The notes under the pieces are model-generated. The model was not told the origin of the DNA, did not search any database, and saw nothing but the letters and a program-made list of their open reading frames with translations. A stretch of DNA of 64,000 nucleotides from PALSA-555 sp963731625. GTDB taxonomy: Bacteria; Actinomycetota; Acidimicrobiia; IMCC26256; PALSA-555. The DNA is taken from the NCBI GenBank assembly GCA_963731625.1, contig CAVSWH010000004.1, positions 620,001 through 684,000 of the forward strand, read 5' to 3'. The position numbers were made by a program, and so were the translations under genes. Shown here one piece after another: positions 1 to 8,798 of this stretch; within the stretch, counting starts at the first letter, position 1; the number at the start of each line of letters is the position of its first letter.

Positions 1-722
1 GCCCGGGCCGGCTCAACAGCTTCGACGTCACGATGACCCGCGAGCTCGCCGCACTGTGGCGCGGCCTGCGCTTCGACGACACCGTGCGCGTCGTGGTCGT
101 GACGGGTGCCGGCGACCGGGCGTTCTGCACCGGCATCGACCGGGCCGACGTCATCCCCCAGCCGAGCGGGCCGTGGATGATGGACGACCCGGGCCTCTCG
201 ATCGGCCCGAAGACCGCGGACTGCTGGAAGCCGGTCGTCGCGGCGGTGAACGGGATCGCGTGCGGCGGCGCCTTCTACCTGCTCGGTGAGGTCGAGACGA
301 TCCTCGCCGCCGAGCACGCGACGTTCTTCGATCCCCACGTCAGCTACGGGATGACGGCGGCGTTCGAGCCGATCCTCATGCGCGCGCGGATGCCCTTCGG
401 CGAGATCATGCGCCTCACCCTGCTCGGCAACCATGAGCGGATGTCGGCCCGCCGCGCGCATCAGATCGGCCTCGTGCAGGAGGTCGTCCCCGGCGACGAG
501 CTGCTGGGCCGTGCCCAGACGCTCGCCGGTGAGCTCGCGTCGGTGCCGCCGACGGTCGCGCAGGGCACGGTCCGGTCGATCTGGCTCGCCCGTGAGCTGG
601 CGCGGTCCCAGGCGCTCAGCATCGCGAAGGTCTACATCGGGCTGGGGAACGATCCCGAGGTGATCGCCGAGGGGCAGCGCCGCTTCGAGTCGGGGGGCCG
701 TCCGGCACCCCGGGTCCGGTAG
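1..722 (+). CDS. Enoyl-CoA hydratase/isomerase (crotonase) family protein, 5' end outside window
   Basis: Crotonase-fold enzyme acting on CoA esters, expected in the cytoplasm in fatty-acid or side-chain beta-oxidation. The frame is already open at the left edge. Residues encoded just before the first ATG (33) read RLNSFDVTM, which is the usual family N-terminus (RPxxLNAFxxxM), so the true start lies upstream and ATG33 is internal. The oxyanion-hole strand GAGDRAFCTGID and the AAVNGIACGGA turn are visible. The two catalytic hydratase glutamates are not at their usual places (region FFDPHVSYGMTAAFEP), so it may be an isomerase, a hydrolase or an atypical member. It ends 6 nt before the next SDR, suggesting one transcript. 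Confidence 0.85.
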   Translation, partial: PGRLNSFDVTMTRELAALWRGLRFDDTVRVVVVTGAGDRAFCTGIDRADVIPQPSGPWMMDDPGLSIGPKTADCWKPVVAAVNGIACGGAFYLLGEVETILAAEHATFFDPHVSYGMTAAFEPILMRARMPFGEIMRLTLLGNHERMSARRAHQIGLVQEVVPGDELLGRAQTLAGELASVPPTVAQGTVRSIWLARELARSQALSIAKVYIGLGNDPEVIAEGQRRFESGGRPAPRVR

Positions 723-728
723 CCGGAC

Positions 729-1535
729 GTGCCGTTCGGACCGGAGGCGGTGGCGCTCGACGGCACCGTCGCCCTCGTCACCGGCGCGGCGCAGGGCATC
801 GGCGCGTCGACGGCCGTCACCCTCGCTCGCTTCGGGGCGGACGTGGCCGGGTGCGACCGCAACGAGGCGGGGCTCGCCGACACGGCGGCCGCGGTCGAGG
901 CGACCGGGCGACGCTTCCTCTCGGGGCTGCTCGACGTGCGCGACGGGGACGCGGTGCGCGCCTGGCTCGACGACGTCGCGGCCACCTACGGGCACCTCGA
1001 CGTGCTCGTCAACAACGCGGGCGGCGGCTTCTACGCGCCGTTCGCGGCGGTGAGCGAGAAGGGGCAACGCTCCCTGATCGACGAGAACTTCACGAGCGTC
1101 ACCCACTTCGTGCGGGGCTGCTCGGCGCTGCTGCGCGACGGCGCCTCGATCGTGAACGTGACGTCCATCGAGGCGTCGCGCGCCGCACCCGGCTTCGGCG
1201 TGTACGCGGCGATGAAGGCGGCGGTGGAGAGCCTCACGAAGACCCTCGCGCTCGAGCTCGCGCCCCGCCGCATCCGGGTCAACGCGGTCGCGCCCGACGC
1301 GATGCCCACGCCCGGTGACGCCGACCTGGCCGAGGCGGTGGACGCCGGGGGCCGCGAGGCCTACGGCCGGAAGGTGCCGCTCGGCTGGGGCGACGTCGAC
1401 GACGCCGCGGGCGCCGTCGTCTATCTCGCGTCGGACCTCGCCCGCTGGGTCACAGGCACGGTGCTGCACGTCGACGGCGGCAGTCACGCGGCGTCCGGCT
1501 GGGTGCGCCGTGACGACGGCACGTACCAGCCGTAG
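729..1535 (+). CDS. Short-chain dehydrogenase/reductase (classical SDR)
   Basis: NAD(P)-dependent oxidoreductase of 268 aa with GTG start. The Rossmann dinucleotide motif TGAAQGIG is at residues 18-25, NNAG at 95-98, and the catalytic Ser146, Tyr159 and Lys163 (YAAMK) are all present, so it should be active. The C-terminus (VTGTVLHVDGG) is the standard SDR end. It lies 6 nt after the truncated crotonase gene and probably oxidises or reduces a hydroxyl/keto group on the same CoA ester or ring substrate. The substrate cannot be read from sequence. It runs tail-to-tail into the LivG-LivF gene with only 8 nt between stops. Confidence 0.9.
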   Translation: MPFGPEAVALDGTVALVTGAAQGIGASTAVTLARFGADVAGCDRNEAGLADTAAAVEATGRRFLSGLLDVRDGDAVRAWLDDVAATYGHLDVLVNNAGGGFYAPFAAVSEKGQRSLIDENFTSVTHFVRGCSALLRDGASIVNVTSIEASRAAPGFGVYAAMKAAVESLTKTLALELAPRRIRVNAVAPDAMPTPGDADLAEAVDAGGREAYGRKVPLGWGDVDDAAGAVVYLASDLARWVTGTVLHVDGGSHAASGWVRRDDGTYQP

Positions 1536-1543
1536 CGGGCTCG

Positions 1544-3073
1544 CTACTCGACGGCGCCGCCGAGGTAGGCCCGCTGGAGGGTCTCGCCGACCTCGGCGGG
1601 GGTTCCGGTGTACTGGATCTGACCGTGCAGCATGATCGCCGCCGCGTTCGCGACGCCGAGCACCTCGTGCGCGAACTGCTCGACGATGAGGATCGCGACG
1701 TCCTCGGCGGCGATGCGGCCGACGGCCGCGTAGAGCTCCTCGACGATGAGCGGCGCGAGCCCCATTGACAGCTCGTCGAGCATCAGCACCCTCGGTTTGG
1801 TGGCCATCGCCCGCGCCATGGCCAGCATCTGCTGCTCGCCGCCCGACAGCGTGCCGGCCACCTGCTTGCGGCGCTCGGCGAGGCGCGGGAACCGCTCGAA
1901 GGCGCGCTCCTCGACGTCGCGGAGCGACACGCCGGCGTAGGTGATCATGCGGAGGTTCTCGAGCACGGTGAGGTTCGGGAACACGCCGCGGCCCTCGGGG
2001 ATGGTGCACAGCCCGGCGCGCGCGAGCCGGTCCGGTGACCATCCGTTCACCTTCTCACCGAAGAACGAGACGGTCCCTTGCGTGGGGCGGACCTGGCCGC
2101 TCGCCACCTTGAGCGTCGTGCTCTTCCCGGCGCCGTTCGGGCCGAGGAGGGCGAACACCTGCCGCGGGCGGACGCGCAGCGTGACGCCGTCGAGCACGTT
2201 GATGGTGGCGTAGCCGCCGCGGACGTCCTGGAGCTCGAGGGCGTACTCGTCGGTGCTCGACTCGCCGTCCGTCGCCGCCGGCGCGGCCGGCTCGTGGACG
2301 ACGACCTCCTCGAGCAGCGCCCGCTGCTCGTCGGGCACCTCCTCGGCCTCGTCGCCCTCCCCGAGGTACGCGGCCCGCACGAGCGGGTCGGCCTGCACCT
2401 GCTCCGGGGTGCCGGTGGCGATGATGCGCCCGAAGTCGAGCACGTGGATGCCGTCGGACGTGCCCATGACGAGCCCCATGTCGTGCTCGACGAGGAGGAT
2501 CGCGAGGTCGGTCGCGGCGAGCTCGCGCAGCAGCGACGAGAGCGCCTTCGTCTCGACCTCGTTGAGCCCGGCGGACGGCTCGTCGAGGAGCAGGACACGG
2601 GGCTTCGTGGCGAGCGCGCGTGCCACCTCGACGAGGCGCTGCGTGCCCGTCGGCAGCTGGTCGACCCGCTGCTCGGCGACGTCGGAGATCCCGACCCGGT
2701 CGACGAGCTCGTCGGTCAGCTCGCCCGGCTTGAACTTCTCCCGGGACCAGCCTTTGCGCATCTCGGCGGCGACGAGCACGTTGTCGCGCACGGTCAGCGT
2801 CCCGAACGTCTCGAGGCGCTGGAACGTCCGGGCGATCCCGAGGCGGGCCCGCCGATGCACCCGCTCGGTGGTGATGTCGCGGCCGTCGAGCGCGATCCGC
2901 CCGCTGTGGAGCGTCTGGAGGCCGCAGACCGCGTTGAAGAGCGTGGTCTTCCCGGCGCCGTTCGGCCCGATGAGGCCGGTGATCTGACCCTCGGGCACCT
3001 CGAGCGTCACCTCGTCGAGGGCGCGCAGCCCGCCGAAGGTGACCGCGACCTCCTGGCAGGTGAGCAGACTCAT
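1544..3073 (-). CDS. Branched-chain-type ABC transporter ATPase, LivG-LivF fusion
   Basis: Two complete ABC ATPase domains in one 509-aa chain. Domain 1 resembles LivG: Walker A GPNGAGKT at 36-43, signature variant LPTGTQR near 140-146, Walker B LLLDEP near 161-166. An acidic/Ala-Pro linker at about 240-278 leads to LivF-like domain 2: Walker A GPNGAGKS at 311-318, LSGGEQQ at 409-415, Walker B near 429-434. In most genomes LivG and LivF are separate cytoplasmic subunits that power a HAAT-family importer. Start is ATG with a GAGGAG ribosome site about 5 nt upstream. The binding-protein gene lies 112 nt upstream on the same strand; no permease is adjacent. Confidence 0.92.
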   Translation of the reverse strand: MSLLTCQEVAVTFGGLRALDEVTLEVPEGQITGLIGPNGAGKTTLFNAVCGLQTLHSGRIALDGRDITTERVHRRARLGIARTFQRLETFGTLTVRDNVLVAAEMRKGWSREKFKPGELTDELVDRVGISDVAEQRVDQLPTGTQRLVEVARALATKPRVLLLDEPSAGLNEVETKALSSLLRELAATDLAILLVEHDMGLVMGTSDGIHVLDFGRIIATGTPEQVQADPLVRAAYLGEGDEAEEVPDEQRALLEEVVVHEPAAPAATDGESSTDEYALELQDVRGGYATINVLDGVTLRVRPRQVFALLGPNGAGKSTTLKVASGQVRPTQGTVSFFGEKVNGWSPDRLARAGLCTIPEGRGVFPNLTVLENLRMITYAGVSLRDVEERAFERFPRLAERRKQVAGTLSGGEQQMLAMARAMATKPRVLMLDELSMGLAPLIVEELYAAVGRIAAEDVAILIVEQFAHEVLGVANAAAIMLHGQIQYTGTPAEVGETLQRAYLGGAVE

Positions 3074-3185
3074 CGGGCTCCTCGGCGCGTCGTCACGGGG
3101 CCGGCCCGCCGGGCGCGCTCACCGGCGCGCGCCGCAGGGCGCATGCTCCGCCCCCGGCGCGGCGTCGGCTGAAGGACGTGGTCGC

Positions 3186-4514
3186 CTAGTCCGGGACGTC
3201 GAGCGTGAACTTGACGGCGTTGCGCTTCGAGCAGTCCAACGTCCCCGGCTTGGACGGGTACACCCGCACGAACTTGCCGTTCTTCACCTGGGTCAGCATG
3301 TAGCACGGGGACGGGGTCCGGCCGGCGATGTCGGTGGTCCCGAGCATGCCGTCCGCGTTGAACGCGTGGATCGTGTCGAGCTCGGTGAACACGTTCTTGC
3401 GGGTGAGCCCGTTGGCGCCGAACTTGGCGACGGCGTCGTTCGCCGCGTCACGGAACAGCAGCCCGGCGGCGAACGCGTCGGCCGCGAAGCCATCCCGCTT
3501 GCTCGGGTCCGTGTACTTGTCGAACCCGGCGACCGCCTTGTTGTACTTCGCCTCGATGTCGGGCAGGAACCCGAGGGAGACGTACTCACCCTCGACGGAG
3601 GTGCCGCCCTGGGTGAGGAACTGCGGGTTGTAGCACTGCACGGTGCAGGACCACACGATGTTCGGGTTGGTCACGCCCTGCAGCTGGGCTTCCTTGCGCA
3701 GGTCGACCGTCTGGCTGTAGGCGAGCTCGACCTCGGCGAAGTTCGAGTTCGAGTTCTTCATCGACTGCGCGGCCGGCGTGTAGTCGCTCTGCGGCGCCGT
3801 CGCCGAGATCGTGATCTGGTCGTCGGCCTTGATCCCCAGCTTCTGCACACCGGTCGCGGTCACCTGGTTCGCGCTCTTCGCGCTCTGCAGGTCGGCCGTG
3901 TACATATAGACGCCGTGGAGGTTCTTCCCGAACTTCGACTGGAAGTAGTTGGCGCGACCCGCGTTCACCACGTAGGTCTGCGGGTGGGCGCTGGCGGTCG
4001 AGCACACGATCTGGGGCGGGTTGATCGGGAAGGAGTCGGGGTCGCACTGCTGCACGACCTCGGTCGTCACGACCGGGAGGTCGGGGATGCCGGTCGCGGC
4101 GCCCGTGATGTCCTTGCAGCTGGTGATGTCGTCGACGTTGTTCAGGAACAGCGCCGACGTGCCCACGAGGGCGAAGTCGTGGCTGCACGCCGTGATGATC
4201 GCGTTCACCGCCTCGCTGTCGCTCAGGTGCGAGTCGATGAAGTCGACGGCGAGCTTGCGCCCGCCGATCCCGCCGTTGGCGTTGATGTAGCGGGCGGCGG
4301 CCTGCACGCCGGCGACCGAACCTCCGAAGAGGCCCGGCTGCAGCGGGTTGTCCACGTCGGCCACCACCGCGATGCGGATGGTGCTGCTGGTCACACCGAC
4401 GTCGGACGCCTTGTTGGCCCCGCCCCCGGTCGACTGGGCCAACGCCCCGCTCGCGGTGCCGAGGCTGACGAGCCCCACCACCGACGCGATCACCAACCAA
4501 CGGAAACGACTCAC
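3186..4514 (-). CDS. ABC transporter substrate-binding protein, branched-chain amino acid (HAAT) type
   Basis: Extracellular solute-binding protein of 442 aa. The N-terminus is a signal peptide (basic start, hydrophobic segment at about 7-22, ALA-Q cleavage near 26). The mature part starts with a Leu/Ile/Val-binding-type lobe (IRIAVVADVDNP, then AAARYINANGGIGGR). Start GTG is preceded by a purine-rich AGGGGGGA site. It is followed on the same strand by the LivG-LivF gene, so the pair is probably one uptake operon. Members of this family in catabolic clusters often bind organic acids or aromatics rather than amino acids; the ligand here is unknown. A perfect KstR-type palindrome (4592-4605) lies about 78 nt upstream of the start. 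Confidence 0.88.
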   Translation of the reverse strand: MSRFRWLVIASVVGLVSLGTASGALAQSTGGGANKASDVGVTSSTIRIAVVADVDNPLQPGLFGGSVAGVQAAARYINANGGIGGRKLAVDFIDSHLSDSEAVNAIITACSHDFALVGTSALFLNNVDDITSCKDITGAATGIPDLPVVTTEVVQQCDPDSFPINPPQIVCSTASAHPQTYVVNAGRANYFQSKFGKNLHGVYMYTADLQSAKSANQVTATGVQKLGIKADDQITISATAPQSDYTPAAQSMKNSNSNFAEVELAYSQTVDLRKEAQLQGVTNPNIVWSCTVQCYNPQFLTQGGTSVEGEYVSLGFLPDIEAKYNKAVAGFDKYTDPSKRDGFAADAFAAGLLFRDAANDAVAKFGANGLTRKNVFTELDTIHAFNADGMLGTTDIAGRTPSPCYMLTQVKNGKFVRVYPSKPGTLDCSKRNAVKFTLDVPD

Positions 4515-4591
4515 GCTCGATCCCCCCTGTCAGTTCCCACTCGGGGGCAACGGTCGGCGGCCCCCCAGCCGGCCCGCAGTCTTGCCGAGAT

Positions 4592-4605
4592 TGAAACGTG
4601 TTTCA
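4592..4605. promoter_or_regulatory. KstR-like operator, perfect match to TNNAACNNGTTNNA
   Basis: TGAAACGTGTTTCA, inside a longer 16-nt inverted repeat (TTGAAAC, GT, GTTTCAA). All eight fixed positions of the published mycobacterial KstR consensus match. It overlaps the stop codon of the SDR gene 4603-5493 and lies about 78-90 nt upstream of the binding-protein start at 4514, where a promoter would be expected. KstR is a TetR-family repressor of sterol catabolism; whether this organism has a KstR homologue cannot be seen here. Confidence 0.6.
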
Positions 4606-5493
4606 AGACGGGGTCGCGCCGGCGAGGTCGGCGAGCCCCGCCGCGACGTCGTCCACCGTCCACGGCCCGTCCTGCTCGATCGAGCGGGTGTAGCGCCAGC
4701 CCTCGAGCACGCGGATCTCGCCGCCCCGGACGTAGAGCACCTGCCCGGTCGCGCCGCACGAGCGCGACGCGAGCCAGGCGACGAGGGGCGACACGTTCGC
4801 CGGGTGGTAGGTGTCGAACGCCGCCGGGTCGTCGGGGGCACGCACCAGGTCGGCGATCCCGGCGACCTCCTCGGTCATGCGGGTGCGGGCAACGGGCACG
4901 ATCGCGTTGACCCGGACGCCATAGCGGCCGAGCTCCTGGGCGAGGATCACGGTCATCGCCGCGATCCCGGCCTTGGCCGCGCCGTAGTTGGACTGGCCGA
5001 CGGTCCCGAAGAGCCCCGAGGTCGACGACACGTTCACGACGCCGGCCTGCACCGCCTCGCCGCCTTTCGTTCGGTCGCGCCAGTGGCCGGCCGCCACCCG
5101 GGTGGCGCAGAACGTCGAGCGGAGATGCCCCGCGACGACCGTGTCCCAGTCCTCCTCGGTCATGTTGACGAACATCCGGTCCCGCAGGACCCCGGCGTTG
5201 TTCACGAGCGCGTCGAGCCGGCCCCACCGGTCCACCGCCAGCCCGACGGCGTGTGACGCGCCGTCCAGGGTCGTGACGTCGTCGCTGCTCGCCAGGGCCT
5301 CGGCGCCGGACGCGGTGAGCTCGTCGGCGACCGCCGCGGCGATCGTCGGGTCGTGGCCGGTCCCGTCACGCCCCGCGCCGCTGTCGTTGACGACGACCGC
5401 GGCACCTTCGGCGGCGAACCGGCGGGCGTGCTCGCGGCCCATCCCCCGCCCGGCGCCGGTGATGAGCGCGACGCGGCCGTCGAGCGCGCCCAT
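4603..5493 (-). CDS. SDR, 17beta-HSD4 / 3-hydroxyacyl-CoA dehydrogenase-like
   Basis: SDR of 296 aa resembling the dehydrogenase part of peroxisomal multifunctional enzyme type 2 (HSD17B4). TGAGRGMG at 12-19, a long insertion after the first helix (VNDSGAGRDGTG), NNAG at 98-101 followed by LRDRM, and catalytic Ser156/157, Tyr170, Lys174 are all visible. Such enzymes oxidise 3-hydroxyacyl-CoA esters, including steroid side-chain intermediates. It has a close relative at 53701-54606 with the same insertion and the NNAGxLRDRM signature. Its stop overlaps the KstR-like operator. The 150-nt gap upstream separates it from a divergent alcohol dehydrogenase gene. Confidence 0.88.
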   Translation of the reverse strand: MGALDGRVALITGAGRGMGREHARRFAAEGAAVVVNDSGAGRDGTGHDPTIAAAVADELTASGAEALASSDDVTTLDGASHAVGLAVDRWGRLDALVNNAGVLRDRMFVNMTEEDWDTVVAGHLRSTFCATRVAAGHWRDRTKGGEAVQAGVVNVSSTSGLFGTVGQSNYGAAKAGIAAMTVILAQELGRYGVRVNAIVPVARTRMTEEVAGIADLVRAPDDPAAFDTYHPANVSPLVAWLASRSCGATGQVLYVRGGEIRVLEGWRYTRSIEQDGPWTVDDVAAGLADLAGATPS

Positions 5494-5643
5494 CGCTCAG
5501 CGCCGCCCGTCGTGGTCGCCGAAGGCGGGCCGGGTCCTCGTCCTGGGCATCGGGCCTCCCCGTACACTGCGCGTGGCTGGTCGGCCACGGGGGATCATGA
5601 CACTTCGGGATCACGCGCTCACCGGGCCAGGAGCGGCGCGCGC

Positions 5644-6579
5644 GTGAGAGGCGTCCGCGTGACGGCCGACGGCGTCCGGGTGCTCGAGGTCCCGGAGCCT
5701 GCGGGCGACGGGCCGCACGTGCAGGTGGTCTCGTCAGGGATCTGCGGCAGCGACCTCCACCTCGTCGAGCTCGGGCCCCTGCCCGCGACGCTCGGCCACG
5801 AGTTCGCCGGTCGGCTCGACGACGGGACCACGGTCGCCATCGACCCGAGCCGGCCATGCGGGACCTGCGACCAGTGCCGGACCGGCGCGCCGCATCGCTG
5901 CCGCACCGGCTCGTCCCGGGCGCTCGGCATCGGCGCGGACGGGGGCCTCGCCGACCGCGTCGTGGTCCCGGACGCCGCGCTCGTGGCCCTGCCGCCGGGG
6001 CTCGACGTCGCGGACGCGTGCCTCGTCGAGCCGCTCGCCGTCGCCGTGCACGGGATGCGCCTCGCGGACGTGACCCCGGCGACCCGCGTCGCGGTCGTCG
6101 GTGGCGGCACGATCGGGCTCGCCGGGGTGGCGGCGGCGGTGGGCCTCGGGGCCGACACCGGGCTCGCGGCGCGCCATCCGCACCAGCGCGAGGCGGGCGA
6201 GCGGCTCGGTGCCGCGGTCGTCGACGCCGGTGAGTACGACGTCGTCGTCGAGGCGGCCGGCACCGAGGCCGCGCTGGCCCAGGCCGCCGAGCTGTGCCGT
6301 CCCGGTGGGCTGGTGCTGTTCCTCAGCACCCACTGGGGCCCGGTCCCGATCCCCGGGTTCTCGGCGCTCATGAAGGAACTGGCGTTCCGCTGGTCGTACA
6401 CCTACGGCACGCATCCCGGCGGGCGAGACGTCGACGACGCGGCGGCGCTGCTGGCGGGCACGCCGACCATCGCATCGACGCTCGTGACCCACCGCTTTCC
6501 CCTGGACGAGGCACCGCGGGCCTTCGACGTCGCCGCCGATCGTGGCGCCGGCGCGATCAAGGTCGTCCTCGAGCCGTGA
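5644..6579 (+). CDS. Zinc-dependent alcohol dehydrogenase (MDR family)
   Basis: Medium-chain dehydrogenase of about 311 aa. The GroES-like domain has a catalytic-zinc set (SGICGSD with Cys, GHEFAG with His and Glu) and a structural-zinc cluster with Cys spacing x2, x2, x7 (CGTCDQC...C). The Rossmann motif VGGGTIGL follows. GTG5644 is chosen because homology begins immediately after it; the frame is open further upstream but that part has no family character, and GTG5659 is a second possible start. It should interconvert an alcohol and a ketone/aldehyde with NAD(P). Its TGA overlaps the GTG of the next SDR (GTGA), implying translational coupling. Confidence 0.88.
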   Translation: MRGVRVTADGVRVLEVPEPAGDGPHVQVVSSGICGSDLHLVELGPLPATLGHEFAGRLDDGTTVAIDPSRPCGTCDQCRTGAPHRCRTGSSRALGIGADGGLADRVVVPDAALVALPPGLDVADACLVEPLAVAVHGMRLADVTPATRVAVVGGGTIGLAGVAAAVGLGADTGLAARHPHQREAGERLGAAVVDAGEYDVVVEAAGTEAALAQAAELCRPGGLVLFLSTHWGPVPIPGFSALMKELAFRWSYTYGTHPGGRDVDDAAALLAGTPTIASTLVTHRFPLDEAPRAFDVAADRGAGAIKVVLEP

Positions 6580-7370
6580 TCGACCTCGGGCTCTCGGGCC
6601 GCGTGGCGCTCGTCACCGGCGCGGGGGTCGGGATCGGCCGCGCCGTCACCCGCTGGCTCGCACGCGCCGGCTGCGACGTCGCCCTGGTCGACCGCGACGC
6701 CGACGCGCTCGGCGGCGCCGTGGAAGACGTGCGCGCCGAGGGTCGCCGGGCGCACGCGTCGCCGACCGACCTGCGCGCGGAGGGCGCGGCGCGTGCGGTC
6801 GTCGACGACACGCTCACCGCCCTCGGTCGCCTCGACGTCGCGGTCAACAACGTCGGCAGCCTCGCGGGGCTCGCGCCCGCGCCGTTCGTCGACCAGGACG
6901 AGTCTTACGTCCACGAGGTCGTGAGCCAGAACCTCCTCCTCACCGCCGCGTGCTGCCGCGCCGAGGCTCGCGCCCTCGTGGGCGCCGGCCACGGTGGCGT
7001 GATCGTGAACGTCAGCTCGGGCGAGAGCACCCGGCCGGCCCTGGGTCTCGCCGCCTACGGCGCGGCGAAGGCCGCGATCAACCATCTGACCCAGACCCTG
7101 GCGGTCGAGCTGGGCCCCGCCGGGGTGCGCGTGCTCGCCGTCGCGCCGGGCACGACCCTGACCCCGACCGTGCGCGCCGCCCTCTCCGACGACTACGTCG
7201 ACGCGCTGGTCGGCTCCATCCCCCTCGGCCGGATGAACGAGCCAGACGACCTGGCGCGCCTCGTCGTCGCGCTGGCGTCCGAGCTCGGGCGCGGCGTCAC
7301 CGGCCAGCTCATCCTCTCCGACAACGGCGCCCACCTCGCCCGGAACCGGCCGCGCCTGGAGCACGCGTGA
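6576..7370 (+). CDS. Short-chain dehydrogenase/reductase
   Basis: SDR of 264 aa starting at GTG6576, which overlaps the stop of the alcohol dehydrogenase by four bases. TGAGVGIG at 14-21, NNVG at 91-94 (Val for the usual Ala), Ser147/148, Tyr161 and Lys165 give a full catalytic set. It ends with a GTGA overlap into a third dehydrogenase, so MDR-SDR-SDR are translated as a coupled block. Substrate is not readable; the neighbours suggest successive oxidation of hydroxyl groups on a multi-ring or branched compound. Confidence 0.88.
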   Translation: MIDLGLSGRVALVTGAGVGIGRAVTRWLARAGCDVALVDRDADALGGAVEDVRAEGRRAHASPTDLRAEGAARAVVDDTLTALGRLDVAVNNVGSLAGLAPAPFVDQDESYVHEVVSQNLLLTAACCRAEARALVGAGHGGVIVNVSSGESTRPALGLAAYGAAKAAINHLTQTLAVELGPAGVRVLAVAPGTTLTPTVRAALSDDYVDALVGSIPLGRMNEPDDLARLVVALASELGRGVTGQLILSDNGAHLARNRPRLEHA

Positions 7371-8098
7371 CGCTCGCCGTCGTGACCGGCGCGGCCTCGG
7401 GCATCGGCGCCGCGACCGCCCGACGGCTCGCGCGTGACGGTGCGACGGTGCTCGTCTGCGACGTCACCGACGAGGCGGGCGCGGCCGTCGCCGACGAGAT
7501 CGGCGGGCGATACGTCCACCTCGACGTCGGCGACCCCGCCGCGTGGGAGGACCTCGTCGGCCAGCTCGGCGAGGGACGGCTCCAGTCGGCGCTGCTCAAC
7601 GCCGGGATCCTCACCGCGCCCACGCCGCGGCCGTTCCTGGAGGTGCCCGCGGAGCGCCTGGGCCGCGTGCGCGCCGTGAACCTCGACGGCGTGCTCCTCG
7701 GCATCCGGGCGCTCGCCCCGCTCATGGCCGAGGGGGGCGGCGGCGCGATCGTCGCCACGGCGTCGCTCGCTGGCCTCGGCCCCTACGAGGACGACCCGAT
7801 GTACGCGGCGACGAAGCACGCCATCGTCGGCTTCGTCCGCAGCGTCGCCCCGCAGCTCGCGGCGCGCGGCGTCCGGCTGCACGCCATCTGTCCTGGCGGC
7901 GTCGACACGGGGCTCCTGGACGCGGCGCGCAAGGCTCGCATCGTCGCCGCGGGCCGACCGATGCTCGACCCGAGCGAGGTCGCCGACGCGGTGGCGGCGC
8001 TGCTCGCCCGGGACGCGGGGGGCGTCGTCGCGACGATCGTCGCCGGGCGTGGCGCGCAGCCGTACGAGTTCCGGGGCGTGCCCGGACCGCGCGCCTGA
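7367..8098 (+). CDS. Short-chain dehydrogenase/reductase
   Basis: SDR of 243 aa, GTG start in a four-base overlap with the preceding SDR stop. TGAASGIG at 7-14, LNAG at 77-80 (Leu for the first Asn), Ser133, Tyr146 and Lys150 (YAATK) are present. After the catalytic block the chain is short (VATIVAGRGAQPY), lacking the common C-terminal VDGG element, so it is a divergent classical SDR rather than a FabG-type enzyme. Third gene of the coupled MDR-SDR-SDR run; the thioesterase gene follows 35 nt later. Confidence 0.86.
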   Translation: MTLAVVTGAASGIGAATARRLARDGATVLVCDVTDEAGAAVADEIGGRYVHLDVGDPAAWEDLVGQLGEGRLQSALLNAGILTAPTPRPFLEVPAERLGRVRAVNLDGVLLGIRALAPLMAEGGGGAIVATASLAGLGPYEDDPMYAATKHAIVGFVRSVAPQLAARGVRLHAICPGGVDTGLLDAARKARIVAAGRPMLDPSEVADAVAALLARDAGGVVATIVAGRGAQPYEFRGVPGPRA

Positions 8099-8133
8099 CG
8101 ACGCGACCGGCGAACGACTCGTAGTCTGCGGCG

Positions 8134-8790
8134 GTGAGCCTGCCGCCGGACGCCCGTAGCACCTACGTCAGCTTCGACCCGCCCGAGACCGAGCGGCGCG
8201 CCCGCAAGCATCGCCTCGTCCGGGAGGTGAAGGGTCTCGTCGAGGTCGTCGCGCACCTCGACGCGGAGGGTGCCGACGCGGGCGCCGTCGACGCCGCGGC
8301 GGACGCCGTGCACGCGCTCGTCGAGTCACTCGGTGTGCAGCCCAGCCTGCTCGCGACCGGCGGGCTCGGATCCCAGCCTGGGGCGCAGGGCTCGCTGCTC
8401 GAGCGCAGCGGCATCAGCGGTCGGAGCAACCCGCTCGCGCCTCCGGTGCAGTGGACGGTGGGCGAGGACGGCACCCACGGGCACGCCGTGTACTCGCCCG
8501 CCTACGAAGGGCCGATCGGCCACGTGCACGGCGGCTTCGTCGCCGCCGCGTTCGACGATCTCATGGGCGCCGCGCAGGTCGCGTCAGGTCAGGCCGGCTA
8601 CACCGGCACGCTCACCGTCAAGATGCTGCGGCCCACGCCGCTCGAGCGTCGCATCGACTACGAGGCCCACGTCGATCGGGTCGAGGGCCGCAAGATCTGG
8701 GTGCAGGCCACGTCGCGCTGCGACGGCGAGCTGCTCGCCGAGGCGTCGATCGTCTTCATCGCCCCGCGGGACGGCAGCCGGCCCCGCTGA
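8134..8790 (+). CDS. PaaI/acyl-CoA thioesterase-like hotdog protein
   Basis: Protein of 218 aa with a C-terminal hotdog domain. The signature PAYEGPIGHVHGG (HGG at 132-134) followed by an acidic residue at 141-142 (AAFDD) matches the PaaI/4HBT thioesterase active-site region, and TGTLTVKMLRPTPL is the long central strand. The first ~100 residues are a helical extension not present in minimal PaaI proteins. A paralogue with the same two-part layout lies at 39098-39778. Likely releases CoA from acyl-CoA intermediates, though some family members bind ligands without hydrolysis. GTG start. Confidence 0.82.
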   Translation: MSLPPDARSTYVSFDPPETERRARKHRLVREVKGLVEVVAHLDAEGADAGAVDAAADAVHALVESLGVQPSLLATGGLGSQPGAQGSLLERSGISGRSNPLAPPVQWTVGEDGTHGHAVYSPAYEGPIGHVHGGFVAAAFDDLMGAAQVASGQAGYTGTLTVKMLRPTPLERRIDYEAHVDRVEGRKIWVQATSRCDGELLAEASIVFIAPRDGSRPR

Positions 8791-8798
8791 GCGCCCGC

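Noticed and set aside
3039..4910. 623-codon plus-strand open frame over the binding-protein gene
   Set aside because: Antisense mirror of the binding protein; composition dominated by Arg/Gly/Val with no fold.
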